A stretch of 64,000 bases of DNA from Faecalibacter rhinopitheci (GTDB taxonomy: Bacteria > Bacteroidota > Bacteroidia > Flavobacteriales > Weeksellaceae): the NCBI RefSeq assembly GCF_015234135.1, contig NZ_JADGIK010000001.1, positions 186,001-250,000 on the forward strand, read 5' to 3'. The notes beneath the pieces were generated by a model. That model saw nothing but the letters and a program-made list of their open reading frames with translations, was not told the DNA's origin and searched no databases. Each line of letters begins with the position of its first letter. Position 1 is the stretch's first letter. Positions 1 through 8,658 of the stretch are shown in pieces. The translations under genes and the position numbers were made by a program.

Positions 1-1
1 T

Positions 2-697
2 GGAAGTACTGGATTATCATCCATTGTAGGTGCAGTACATCTTTTAGCAGAAGATTTTAAAAAATCGTTGTTAAAATATGGTTCTACCATTCATAAAGAA
101 TGGGAAAAATTAGATTTTAATTCTTTGCAGGTTACTGATACAGCTTTAAATATTGATAATTACAGCCTTACTTTAGAACAATTTTTTAAAGAATTGGAAT
201 TAGAAAAATTAGAATTAGAAGCTACATCTGGTCCTGATAGTGAAAGAGAAAAATGGGCATTCGTTGTTTCTGCAGCACATTTTTGCAAAGTAAGAGTTCA
301 TCTATTAACTGGTAAAGTTGTTATCGATCAATTGGTTGCTGTAGTCGATGGTGGAAGTATTATTAATCCAAAAGCCGCAGAAAATCAAATTATTGGTGCT
401 GCTTTTGGTGGTATTGGAATGGCTTTATTGGAAGAACAACATGTAGATTCAAAATTGGGAACTTTGGTTGGACATGACTTAGCTGGCTATCATTTTGCAG
501 TAAATGCTGATGGACCAAAAATAGATGTAACATTTATTAATAAACCCGATCCATATATTAATCCAAATGGCGCGAAAGGAATAGGTGAAGTAGGAATTAT
601 TGGTACTGCACCTGCCATTGCCAATGCAATTTATAACGCCACTGGAAAAAGAATCCGTAGTTTACCCATTACGGCGGATAAAATTTTAAAAGCATAA
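2..697 (+). CDS. xanthine dehydrogenase/aldehyde oxidase family, molybdopterin-binding subunit (5' truncated)
   Basis: The open frame runs in from the left edge, so only the C-terminal 231 residues are present. This segment matches the end of the large molybdenum-cofactor subunit of xanthine dehydrogenase-type hydroxylases, in the isoquinoline 1-oxidoreductase beta-like branch. Visible hallmarks are the block VDGGSIINP followed by an AENQIIGA stretch, and near the end the GAKGIGEVG motif, whose Glu is the conserved active-site base of the family. The substrate cannot be told from this fragment. A FeS-subunit partner would be expected upstream, outside the window. The stop codon touches a bidirectional terminator shared with the convergent NERD gene. 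Confidence 0.85.
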   Translation, partial: GSTGLSSIVGAVHLLAEDFKKSLLKYGSTIHKEWEKLDFNSLQVTDTALNIDNYSLTLEQFFKELELEKLELEATSGPDSEREKWAFVVSAAHFCKVRVHLLTGKVVIDQLVAVVDGGSIINPKAAENQIIGAAFGGIGMALLEEQHVDSKLGTLVGHDLAGYHFAVNADGPKIDVTFINKPDPYINPNGAKGIGEVGIIGTAPAIANAIYNATGKRIRSLPITADKILKA

Positions 698-730
698 TTA
701 AAAAAGGATCAAAATTGATCCTTTTTAATT
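697..730. terminator. bidirectional terminator between convergent genes
   Basis: GGATCAA, a two-base loop and TTGATCC are flanked by A-rich and T-rich arms, so the hairpin can end transcription from both sides. It touches the stop codon of the molybdenum hydroxylase gene and contains the stop codon of the NERD gene. Confidence 0.85.
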
Positions 731-1285
731 GACATTGTATTTCTGAATCCTTGATTTAATTAACTCTTTCTGATGTTTATCTATCGAGTGATGCTTATAT
801 TTCTTAATCGTTTTTAATAATTGTTGAGGTTGTACCACGTCGGTTGAAGTTTTTACTTTTAATTTACTTTTATCCGTAAATGCTACTATCGAATGATAAT
901 CTATTGAAACGTCTTTTAAAACATAATTAAGTGCATAGATGTGTCCTAAATTTTGTCGAATTGGATTATAAAAATTATATTTAGATTTAGGAAATGATTG
1001 TGTCCAGTTTTCGGATCTTTCAGAACCTGTAATTGTACCTTGGTAATTTTTAGTTTCTATTACAAAAATACCATAATCAGAAATTACTATATGATCTATC
1101 TGCGATTGCTTACCTTTGATATTGAATTTAACATCATTAAATACTTCATATTTTCGCTCATCTAATTTTGCTAATTTACGAGCAATTATACGCTCTCCTT
1201 TTCTTCCTTTTATAGATGGAATAATGTATTTATAATAGGTTATTATTAATATAATGAATAATATAAAAAAGCAGCTAAGTAGCAT
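725..1285 (-). CDS. NERD domain-containing membrane protein
   Basis: This 186-residue protein has one N-terminal membrane segment (about residues 2-22) followed by a NERD (nuclease-related) domain at about 27-140. The predicted nuclease-like residues are present: D64 in QIDHIVIS, then E77 and K79 in the IETKNYQG motif, giving the D...ExK arrangement. NERD proteins are thought to act on DNA, but function is not established for most single-domain members. It stands alone, convergent with the upstream gene. The opposite neighbour is the divergent catalase. Assignment to the family is firm; the biochemical role is inferred. Confidence 0.8.
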   Translation of the reverse strand: MLLSCFFILFIILIITYYKYIIPSIKGRKGERIIARKLAKLDERKYEVFNDVKFNIKGKQSQIDHIVISDYGIFVIETKNYQGTITGSERSENWTQSFPKSKYNFYNPIRQNLGHIYALNYVLKDVSIDYHSIVAFTDKSKLKVKTSTDVVQPQQLLKTIKKYKHHSIDKHQKELIKSRIQKYNVN

Positions 1286-1444
1286 TAATAAAGAGTTTGA
1301 AGATATTCAAAAGGCGGCAAATATACTCTTTTATTGTTTTAAAATAACATCATATAGTATATAAAACAACTTTTAGATAAAATAAAATTTCCTATTTATA
1401 CTTATTGGCTTAGATTTTGTTGCGTAATTTTCAAACCTAAAACA

Positions 1445-3550
1445 ATGAAAGACAATAAGAAAATTGAACAAATTAAAAATCATTTAGTAGATAATGATAA
1501 TAAAGTGCTATCTACAAATGATGGAATGCCTATCAATGACAATAACAATAGCTTAAAAGCTGGTGAAAGAGGTCCATCTCTACAACAAGTTCATATTTAT
1601 TTAGATAAAATGATGCACTTTGATCGCGAAAGAATTCCAGAACGTGTAGTACATGCTCGTGGAAGTGGCGCTCATGGTGTTTTTGAAATGAAAGAGGATA
1701 TATCAGATTTAACTATTGCTAAATTCTTACAAAAGGGTACTAAAACACCAGTTTTTGTACGATTTTCTACAGTCGCTGGTTTTAAAGGTTCTACAGATTT
1801 AGCAAGAGATGTAAGGGGATTTTCAGTCAAATTCTACACAGAAGATGGTAATTATGACTTAGTTGGAAATAATATCCCTGTATTTTTTATTCAAGATGCA
1901 ATGAATTTCCCAGATTTGGTACATGCTGTAAAACCAGAACCTCACAATGAAATGCCACAAGCAGCATCTGCACACGATACATTTTGGGACTTTATTTCCT
2001 TAATGCCAGAATCTGCTCACATGATTATGTGGGTAATGTCTGACCGTGCAATTCCTAGGAGTTTACGAATGATGGAAGGTTTTGGAGTTCATACTTTTAA
2101 ATTAGTAAACAAAGAAGGTAAAGGTTCGTTCGTTAAGTTCCATTGGAAGCCTAAACTTGGTGTACACTCAGTCTTATGGGATGAAGCGCAAAAAATTTCT
2201 GGGTTTAATTCAGATTTTCATCGTGAAGATTTATGGGAAAATATTGATAATGGTAATTTCCCTCAATGGGATTTAGGACTTCAAATTATACCAGAAGAGG
2301 ATGAACATAAATATCCTTTCGATCTTTTAGATGCTACCAAAATAATTCCTGAAGAATTGGTTCCTGTACAAATTGTGGGAACAATGACGTTAAATAAAAA
2401 TCCAGAAAACTTTTTTGCAGAGACAGAACAAGTAGCCTTTGATCCTGGCCGATTAGTTCCTGGAATAGATTTAACAAATGACCCATTATTACAAGGTAGA
2501 ATTTTTTCTTATATGGATACTCAAAACTATCGTTTAGGAGGTCCAAACTTCCATGAACTTCCTATTAATAGATCTATCAAACAAAAACATAACAATCAAA
2601 AAGACGGATTTAGTAGAACTGATATTTTAAAAGGTGATGTAAGTTATTTTCCAAATAGTAAAGCTTCAGGATGTCCTTATCATGCTATGTTAAAAGGAGA
2701 AGAAATTGGTTTTGAATCTCATAAAGAAAAATTACAAGGAGAAAAAGTAAGAGCTAGATCATCTTCTTTTGCTGATCATTTCTCACAAGCAACATTATTT
2801 TTTCAATCTCAATCAGAAATTGAACAATTACATATAATTAATGCCTTATCATTTGAACTAAGTAAAGTTAACGACCCAAAAATTAGAGAAAGGCAAGTTG
2901 CAATATTAAATCAAATAGATAAAAATTTAGCAAAAAAAGTTGGAGATAATCTAAATATTACGCCAAAAGATTCTTTAGATGATCTAACATTAAAATTTGC
3001 TAGACAAAATCATCCTGAGTATCCTTTACCGACTAAACCACAAGAAATACAGAAGTCGGAGCCACTTAGTATGAAAATTGAAAAAGGAGAAGGTACAATC
3101 GAAACCCGCAAGGTTGCATTTTTAGTAGATGATGGTGTATCTAAAGAAAGTGTTGATCAATTAAAGAATGTACTTGAAAGTGAAGGTGCTGAGGCTGTTC
3201 TTATTTCAAGTAAAGTTGGCCCTTTAAAATACAAAGAAGGTGACATTGAAAATATTCAAAATTCTTATTTAACTGATGCTTCTGTTTTGTACGATGCTTT
3301 TTATACTCCAGATGGTGATTCAGTTGAAAAATTAAGAAACAATAATGAGTATAAAGAATTTATCAAAGATGCATTTAAACATTGTAAAGTTATAGGCTTT
3401 GATAAACATGCTTCATCATTACTAAAAGATTTGGATCTTGAAAAAGATGATGCTATAATAATTGCAGATGATGAAAACTGGATCAAAGATTATATTGATA
3501 CAATGAAAGGCCACCGTTATTGGAACCGAGAATTAAACATGAAAAAATAA
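1445..3550 (+). CDS. katE: large-subunit monofunctional catalase (HPII/KatE type)
   Basis: This haem catalase, dismutating hydrogen peroxide to water and oxygen, is 701 residues long, which fits the large-subunit clade. The distal His is H70 in RVVHARGSG, the active-site Asn is at 142/143 in LVGNNIPVFFIQ, and the proximal haem-ligand Tyr is Y356 in RIFSYMDTQ. The catalase core covers about residues 40-430. The C-terminal part from about residue 555 (RKVAFLVDDGV) is the flavodoxin/DJ-1-like domain typical of HPII enzymes. The N-terminal extension is hydrophilic without a signal peptide, so the enzyme is cytoplasmic. It is monocistronic, closed by its own terminator. Confidence 0.95.
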   Translation: MKDNKKIEQIKNHLVDNDNKVLSTNDGMPINDNNNSLKAGERGPSLQQVHIYLDKMMHFDRERIPERVVHARGSGAHGVFEMKEDISDLTIAKFLQKGTKTPVFVRFSTVAGFKGSTDLARDVRGFSVKFYTEDGNYDLVGNNIPVFFIQDAMNFPDLVHAVKPEPHNEMPQAASAHDTFWDFISLMPESAHMIMWVMSDRAIPRSLRMMEGFGVHTFKLVNKEGKGSFVKFHWKPKLGVHSVLWDEAQKISGFNSDFHREDLWENIDNGNFPQWDLGLQIIPEEDEHKYPFDLLDATKIIPEELVPVQIVGTMTLNKNPENFFAETEQVAFDPGRLVPGIDLTNDPLLQGRIFSYMDTQNYRLGGPNFHELPINRSIKQKHNNQKDGFSRTDILKGDVSYFPNSKASGCPYHAMLKGEEIGFESHKEKLQGEKVRARSSSFADHFSQATLFFQSQSEIEQLHIINALSFELSKVNDPKIRERQVAILNQIDKNLAKKVGDNLNITPKDSLDDLTLKFARQNHPEYPLPTKPQEIQKSEPLSMKIEKGEGTIETRKVAFLVDDGVSKESVDQLKNVLESEGAEAVLISSKVGPLKYKEGDIENIQNSYLTDASVLYDAFYTPDGDSVEKLRNNNEYKEFIKDAFKHCKVIGFDKHASSLLKDLDLEKDDAIIIADDENWIKDYIDTMKGHRYWNRELNMKK

Positions 3551-3554
3551 AAAT

Positions 3555-3586
3555 AAAAACGCTTTCGAAAGGAAGCGTTTTTATTT
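3555..3586 (+). terminator. Rho-independent terminator of katE
   Basis: AAAAACGCTT and AAGCGTTTTT form a ten-base-pair stem around an eight-base loop, ending in a T tract five bases after the catalase stop codon. Confidence 0.85.
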
Positions 3587-3632
3587 GTAAAGATCTATAT
3601 ATTTGGAAAATGAATAATTAAATTAATCTTTT

Positions 3633-4166
3633 TTGAAAAAATTACAATTAATTACAGACAAACTTATATTAATTCCATTTACCAGAAAAATTTGTGAAAA
3701 TATATTATTGAATGATTTTACTGAACTAGATAATTTGGGTCTAAAAAAAGGAATTAAATGGCCAGATGCTGAAATTCTTGATACTTTACCCCGTATTATA
3801 AAAAATTTATCAAAATTAGATTATCCTACAGGTTTTGAATCTTGGATGATAATTAAAAAAGATACCAAAGAAATTATTGGAGATGCTGGATTTAAAGGTG
3901 TTAATCGAATAATTAAAAGTACAGATATTGGATATGGAATAATTGAAGCTGAACGGAGAAAAGGTTATGCAGAGGAAGCAGTAAAAGCACTAATAAATTG
4001 GGCTTTTGAAAATGAGGACTTAGAAGATATTACAGCCTCATGCTACCTAGATAATATAGGATCAAAGAATTTATTAGAAAAACTAAATTTTGAGGAAATA
4101 GAACGGAATGATGAATTTATATATTGGTTATTGCCTCTAAATTCTAAAAAAAATATCCACTTATAA
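3633..4166 (+). CDS. GNAT family N-acetyltransferase (RimJ/RimL-like)
   Basis: This 177-residue protein resembles the RimJ/RimL branch of GNAT acetyltransferases. It opens with a strand-rich segment (TDKLILIPF) and carries the acetyl-CoA pyrophosphate-binding region around EAERRKGYAEEAVKALI (about residues 105-121), followed by the ASCYLDNIGSKNLLEKLNF segment usual for strand 6 and helix 4. The acceptor is unknown. The start is a TTG; the only nearby ATG (3610) opens a three-codon frame, and no in-frame ATG lies upstream. The stop codon lies inside the following terminator stem. Confidence 0.8.
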   Translation: MKKLQLITDKLILIPFTRKICENILLNDFTELDNLGLKKGIKWPDAEILDTLPRIIKNLSKLDYPTGFESWMIIKKDTKEIIGDAGFKGVNRIIKSTDIGYGIIEAERRKGYAEEAVKALINWAFENEDLEDITASCYLDNIGSKNLLEKLNFEEIERNDEFIYWLLPLNSKKNIHL

Positions 4167-4180
4167 GTGGATATTTTTTA
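4148..4180. terminator. bidirectional terminator, perfect palindrome containing a stop codon
   Basis: ATATCCACTTA is followed directly by its exact complement TAAGTGGATAT, flanked by A and T runs. The TAA stop of the GNAT gene is the first triplet of the right arm. The convergent lplA gene ends immediately to the right, so one hairpin serves both. Confidence 0.85.
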
Positions 4181-5167
4181 TTATTTAAATAAATCTAAGA
4201 TTTCATTTTTTGTTACTTTCCCAAAATAATTAGTTAAATCAATTGTTTCAAATAAAGCATTTAACTCATTATAATCGTGATTTTTACCAATTAATAAAGC
4301 TTCAAAATCTTCGATAGATTCTGATGCGAAGAAGTCACCAAAAATTTTAGCTTTATTTATAGTTCCACCACGTTCAACATCCAAATGTACTTCAATAAAA
4401 CCAGCAGGAATTTTCTTTGCATTTTTGAAATTATACTTCGGTGAAAATCCAAAATTCCAATCCCACGTATTATATTTTTCATTAATTAATTTTGCAATTC
4501 CATCGAAATCTTCCTGTGTTAGTGTATACATGTAAGCTCCTTCAGTAGTGTCTTCTATCTCCTCTATCAATAATTCTTTCAGATCTTCAGCATTCATTTC
4601 TGAAGGAAGATATTCAATTAAGTTAATTACTCGAGCTCGATTAGACTTAACAGCTTTGTCTACAAACTTCAAAGGATTGACCTTTAAGGCATCAGCCAAA
4701 ACACTCATATCAGAGTTAAATAAAATAGTACCATGTTGTATCATTTTACCATTCCGTGCTAATTTAGCATTTCCACTAAACTTACGCCCTTCTACTAATA
4801 GATCATTCCTTCCTTCTAGTTTAGCTGGAACATCTAGTTCGTTCAATATTCTAATTACTGGTGCAGTAAATGTAGAAAAATCCATAAAATCATTTTTACC
4901 TAATAAAGTATGAAATGAAAAATTTAAATTTCCTAAATCGTGGTATACTGCCCCTCCACCAGACATACGTCTTACTACTTTAATGCCTTTTTCTTCTACA
5001 TAATCTAAGTTAATTTCAGCTAAAGTATTTTGGAATTTTCCAACGATAATTGACGGAGCATTAATATATAGCAGAAAAATGTCCTCTGTAGGATACTTGT
5101 ATAAAAGGTATTCTTCTAAGGCGATGTTAAAATAAGCATCATGAGAAGGCGAATCTATAATTAACAT
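4181..5167 (-). CDS. lplA: lipoate-protein ligase A
   Basis: This enzyme attaches lipoate, via lipoyl-AMP, to the lipoyl domains of 2-oxoacid dehydrogenases and GcvH. The 328-residue protein has the family signature RRMSGGGAVYHDLGN at residues 66-80, the substrate-binding RNDLLVEGRKFSGNA region at 120-134, and the likely adenylate-contacting lysine K135 followed by HGTILF. The C-terminal accessory domain (about 245-328) is present, so it is the complete bacterial LplA type. It appears monocistronic. A TATTTTTG box on the minus strand (5181-5188) lies just upstream of the ATG. Confidence 0.93.
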   Translation of the reverse strand: MLIIDSPSHDAYFNIALEEYLLYKYPTEDIFLLYINAPSIIVGKFQNTLAEINLDYVEEKGIKVVRRMSGGGAVYHDLGNLNFSFHTLLGKNDFMDFSTFTAPVIRILNELDVPAKLEGRNDLLVEGRKFSGNAKLARNGKMIQHGTILFNSDMSVLADALKVNPLKFVDKAVKSNRARVINLIEYLPSEMNAEDLKELLIEEIEDTTEGAYMYTLTQEDFDGIAKLINEKYNTWDWNFGFSPKYNFKNAKKIPAGFIEVHLDVERGGTINKAKIFGDFFASESIEDFEALLIGKNHDYNELNALFETIDLTNYFGKVTKNEILDLFK

Positions 5168-5180
5168 AAAATTGTTTTTA

Positions 5181-5188
5181 CAAAAATA
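5181..5188 (-). promoter_or_regulatory. putative -7 box of lplA
   Basis: Minus-strand TATTTTTG matches the Bacteroidota -7 consensus TAnnTTTG. It lies 13 bases upstream of the lplA start codon, implying a very short leader. No convincing -33 TTG element is visible. Confidence 0.4.
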
Positions 5189-5293
5189 GTAATGATTTAT
5201 CCAATTAGAAAGTGAAACGATTAATTTGGGAAAAACAAATTAGCCTTAATTCATTTAAGTATTTAATTTTAAATCACTTACATTTCAGGTATA

Positions 5294-5322
5294 AAAAAAG
5301 CTACCATTAAGGTAGCTTTTTT
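5294..5322 (-). terminator. terminator downstream of fabI
   Basis: AAAAAAGCTACC and GGTAGCTTTTTT flank a five-base loop. The hairpin lies 16 bases beyond the fabI stop codon and is symmetrical enough to act in both directions. Confidence 0.85.
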
Positions 5323-5338
5323 ATATCGTTAAAATATA

Positions 5339-6169
5339 TTATTTTCCTTCAATATTATTTGCAGCATCCATTGCTTCAATAACTTCTTGAGAAACTCCTG
5401 TATTACTGTAACCACCATCGTGGAATAAATTCTGTAATGTTACTTTAGAAGTTAAATCAGAGAACATTGTTACGATATAATTTGCACAATCTAATGCTGT
5501 AGCATTTCCTAGTGGAGACATTTTATCAGCAAATCCCATAAATCCTGAGAAACCTTTTACTCCATTACCTGCAGTTGTAGGTGTTGGAGATTGTGAAATT
5601 GTATTTACACGAACTCCTCTTTCTTTACCCCAGAAATATCCGAAACTACGTGCAATTGACTCTAAATATGCCTTATTATCAGCCATATCATTATAATCAG
5701 GGAAAGTACGTTGAGCAGCAATATAGCTTAAAGCTAAGATAGACCCACCTGTATTCATTGCATCTTTATCCCAAGCAGTTTTCATTACTCGGTGAAAAGA
5801 AACAGAAGAAATATCCCATCCTTTTGTTAACCAATCGTAATTTAAATCTGTATAATGTTTACCTTTTCTCACATTTACACTCATTCCGATTGAATGTAAA
5901 ATAAAGTCGATTTTACCAAATTTAGCAATAGCTACATCAAATAATTTATTTAAATCTTCCATTGATGTTGCATCAGCTCCAACAACTTCAGATCCTGTTT
6001 TTTCAGCTAAAGCATTTAATTCACCCATTCTTAAAGCTACAGGAGCATTTGTTAAAATGAATTCAGCTCCTTCTTCGTGACATCTTTCAGCTGCTTTCCA
6101 AGCAATTGAATTTTGATCTAATGCACCGAAAATGATTCCTTTTTTACCTTTAAGTAATCCGTATGACAT
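5339..6169 (-). CDS. fabI: enoyl-[acyl-carrier-protein] reductase FabI
   Basis: This 276-residue enzyme carries out the last reduction in each round of type II fatty-acid elongation, using NAD(P)H. The N-terminus has the FabI-type nucleotide loop ending in SIAWKAAE (residues 21-28) rather than a classical GxxxGxG. The FabI Y-x6-K pair is Y159 and K166, with the additional active-site Tyr Y149 in LALSYIAAQ, and the SPTPTTAGNG segment corresponds to the substrate-binding loop. This separates it from ordinary short-chain dehydrogenases. It is monocistronic, with a terminator downstream and a TACATTTG box at 6189-6196 upstream. Confidence 0.95.
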   Translation of the reverse strand: MSYGLLKGKKGIIFGALDQNSIAWKAAERCHEEGAEFILTNAPVALRMGELNALAEKTGSEVVGADATSMEDLNKLFDVAIAKFGKIDFILHSIGMSVNVRKGKHYTDLNYDWLTKGWDISSVSFHRVMKTAWDKDAMNTGGSILALSYIAAQRTFPDYNDMADNKAYLESIARSFGYFWGKERGVRVNTISQSPTPTTAGNGVKGFSGFMGFADKMSPLGNATALDCANYIVTMFSDLTSKVTLQNLFHDGGYSNTGVSQEVIEAMDAANNIEGK

Positions 6170-6188
6170 AGTATTTTATTTTTCATTT

Positions 6189-6196
6189 CAAATGTA
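6189..6196 (-). promoter_or_regulatory. putative -7 box of fabI
   Basis: Minus-strand TACATTTG matches TAnnTTTG and lies 19 bases upstream of the fabI ATG. Confidence 0.4.
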
Positions 6197-6429
6197 AGAG
6201 AAAAATTCAAAATAAACCGTAAAGTTTATGAACTCTCGTTATTCATGCATAATAAATCTGTACAACTTTGCCGCAGAACATTTGACTTACAAATATTTAA
6301 GATTTAACCAAATGTGATTTTATCTAATTCAGCCATATTTTAAAAATTTGATTGATATTATTGTTTTAAAATAAATATTCAATATCCTAAAATATAATTT
6401 ACATTTACAACCCTAAATACCAATAAACT

Positions 6430-6966
6430 ATGTATAAAATATATCCGGAAAAGCGATATAATGAAACATTAGATCTTTTAAAAAAATTTGTTGCACCTAA
6501 TGATATAATACTTGATTTAGGAGTTAGAAATCCATTTACGAAGGTAATGGAGGAAAATAATTATAAAATAATCAACACAAAGGGTGAAGATTTGGATTAT
6601 CATTATCATGATTTAAGAAATATTGATGCTACCTTTGTGACTGCATTAGAAATTTTGGAGCATTTAGTAAATCCTATGGAAGTTTTAAGGAATTTACCTG
6701 GCGATAAATTATTAGCTACAATTCCGATGCGTTTATGGTTTGCACCTGCATATAGAAGCAAAATTGATCCTCGCGATGTTCATTATCATGAATTTGAGGA
6801 CTGGCAATTTGATATGTTATTAGAAAAAGCTGGATGGAAAATAATCCACCGTCATAAATGGACTCATGGCTCTAATAAAATAGGTATAAGACCAATTTTA
6901 AGAAAAATTACACCCAGATATTATGCCGTTTACGCAGAACGAATCTCAGATTTTAAATTTAAATAA
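6430..6966 (+). CDS. class I SAM-dependent methyltransferase
   Basis: This 178-residue protein has a Rossmann-type methyltransferase arrangement. Motif I is ILDLGVRNPF (about 27-36), an acidic residue follows the second strand (NTKGEDL), and the post-motif segment EILEHLVNP (about 74-82) is the usual EHxxxP-type loop of small-molecule methyltransferases. HYHEFEDWQFDMLLEKAGW near the C-terminus resembles the family's last strand-helix unit. The substrate is unknown. The next gene, a family 2 glycosyltransferase, starts 44 bases before this stop, so the two are translationally coupled. That suggests modification of a glycan or lipid, which is inference. Confidence 0.75.
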   Translation: MYKIYPEKRYNETLDLLKKFVAPNDIILDLGVRNPFTKVMEENNYKIINTKGEDLDYHYHDLRNIDATFVTALEILEHLVNPMEVLRNLPGDKLLATIPMRLWFAPAYRSKIDPRDVHYHEFEDWQFDMLLEKAGWKIIHRHKWTHGSNKIGIRPILRKITPRYYAVYAERISDFKFK

Positions 6967-7810
6967 ATATACGATTGTAATTCCCGCTCATAATGAAGAG
7001 GAATATATTCGTACAACATTAGATAGTCTTGTTAACCAGACTGTGCTCCCCTACCAAGTAATTGTAGTAAATGATCATTCTACTGATAAGACTCAATTAA
7101 TTGTTGAAAAATACGCTTCTCAATACGAATGGATAAAATTATTGAACCGAGTATCTAAAGGAGAACATCAGCCAGGTAGCAAAGTTATACAAGCTTTTCT
7201 AGCAGGATATGAAATTGTAAAAAAAGATTATGATTTTATCGTAAAATTGGATGCAGATTTGGATATTCCACCTCATTATTTTGAAACAATATTAAAACAT
7301 TTAAATTCCAATCCAAGAATTGGTATGATTGGTGGATTTGCATATATTGAAAAAAATGGGCAATGGATTTTAGAAAACCTTACAGACAAAGATCATATCC
7401 GAGGAGCTTTTAAAGCATATCGCAAATCAACGTATGAAGAGATTGGAGGATTACGCCCTCATATGGGTTGGGATACAGTGGATGAATTACTATGTAGATA
7501 TTACAAATGGGAGATTAAAACAGATGAATCTCTTAAAATTAAACATCTAAAACCAACAGGTGCAGTATACTCTAAAAGTGCATTATATAAACAGGGTTCT
7601 GCATATTATGCTTTAGGATATGGGTTATGGATTACAATCATTGCTGCAACAAAATTATCTTTTAAGAAAAGGAAATTATCTTACATCGCATATTATATAA
7701 ATGGTTATATACAAGCTTGGAAAGATAATCAACCAAAGATGATCAATGCTGATCAAGAAAAATTTATTAGGAATTATCGTTGGATGAAAATGAAGCAAAA
7801 ATTATTTTAA
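6923..7810 (+). CDS. family 2 glycosyltransferase
   Basis: This 295-residue GT-A fold glycosyltransferase opens with YTIVIPAHNEEEYI (about 16-29) and VVNDHSTDKT (48-57). The metal- and nucleotide-sugar-binding DxD is D110-A-D112 in FIVKLDADLD. The C-terminal part has a hydrophobic stretch near YGLWITIIAATKLSF that may be membrane-associated. The only usable in-frame start, ATG at 6923, overlaps the methyltransferase by 44 bases. The stop codon shares one base with the ATG of the following secreted protein (TAATG). Sugar donor and acceptor are unknown. Confidence 0.87.
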   Translation: MPFTQNESQILNLNKYTIVIPAHNEEEYIRTTLDSLVNQTVLPYQVIVVNDHSTDKTQLIVEKYASQYEWIKLLNRVSKGEHQPGSKVIQAFLAGYEIVKKDYDFIVKLDADLDIPPHYFETILKHLNSNPRIGMIGGFAYIEKNGQWILENLTDKDHIRGAFKAYRKSTYEEIGGLRPHMGWDTVDELLCRYYKWEIKTDESLKIKHLKPTGAVYSKSALYKQGSAYYALGYGLWITIIAATKLSFKKRKLSYIAYYINGYIQAWKDNQPKMINADQEKFIRNYRWMKMKQKLF

Positions 7811-8574
7811 TGAAAGGAGTCATCGCTATATTATTGTTTTTCTTTACAAGTTTAGTTTTTGGTCAAACAAAAATAATCACTGGTTCTGTGATTATTGAAC
7901 AAGGAGACGAATATCTACCTCCATCTGGTATTCGTGTAGAAAATCTACGTTCGTATGGGAAAACACTTACAAATAGCGAAGGCCACTACTCCATTCCTGT
8001 TTCTATTGGAGATACTTTACAATTCTCAGCAGGATACGTTGTACCTAGAAAAATTGTAATTAATAAAAATTTATTTGACAAAGGTGTATTACAAGCGCAT
8101 TTGGATATTGAAACCATAGAATTGGGTGAAGCTGTTATTGGAAAATTAGATAAAAATCTAAACAATAATCTCCGAATTAGACGAGATCTGAAAGGAGATA
8201 TTTATAATCAAATTGGACTAGATCAACGTTTACGAGATTTAGAACCTAAAAAAGATATCTCGAAGTTTAAAGCTACTGATGTAATGAATCCGTTAAGAAT
8301 GATTGGACATTTGAACGGATTTTACAAAAAACAACGTAAAATTCAATTATTTGAACGTAAACAAAATATCTTGAATGAGGTTATTAACTATTTTCCAGAT
8401 GAATTCTTTATTAACTACTTGAAAATTCCTGATCATAAAGTCCAAGAATTTTTACAATATGCAGATACAAAAATAAACTTAAAATCAAAAGTGATGAATA
8501 GACAATTCGAACTCATTGGTTTAGAATTAGAATCTGTAGCAGTAGATTATTTAAAAGAGTTAAATCAATCTTAA
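7810..8574 (+). CDS. secreted protein, carboxypeptidase-regulatory-like domain, tandem paralogue 1
   Basis: The start at 7810 is preferred over an upstream ATG at 7780 because it gives a clean signal peptide (MKGVIAILLFFFTSLVFGQ) and a one-base TAATG overlap with the glycosyltransferase. The mature protein begins with a beta-sandwich resembling the CarboxypepD_reg-like domain of outer-membrane proteins (ITGSVIIE through PRKIVI). A C-terminal domain of about 150 residues follows, with the block LDQRLRDLEPKKDISKFKAT and then MNPLRMI. The same architecture and block recur in the next two genes. Function is unknown; a periplasmic or outer-membrane role is inferred. Confidence 0.75.
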   Translation: MKGVIAILLFFFTSLVFGQTKIITGSVIIEQGDEYLPPSGIRVENLRSYGKTLTNSEGHYSIPVSIGDTLQFSAGYVVPRKIVINKNLFDKGVLQAHLDIETIELGEAVIGKLDKNLNNNLRIRRDLKGDIYNQIGLDQRLRDLEPKKDISKFKATDVMNPLRMIGHLNGFYKKQRKIQLFERKQNILNEVINYFPDEFFINYLKIPDHKVQEFLQYADTKINLKSKVMNRQFELIGLELESVAVDYLKELNQS

Positions 8575-8658
8575 ATTTATCATAAAGAGTCATAAATACT
8601 TTTTAACTCACTTTTTTGGTGCGATATTCGACATGTAGGTAAATACACTACTACCCAT

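Noticed and set aside
3610-3621. ATG as a start for the GNAT gene
   Set aside because: It opens a frame of only three codons before TAA; the GNAT frame starts at TTG 3633.
5339-6169. Generic short-chain dehydrogenase
   Set aside because: The Tyr-x6-Lys spacing (Y159, K166), the second Tyr at 149 and the SPTPTTAGNG loop identify FabI.
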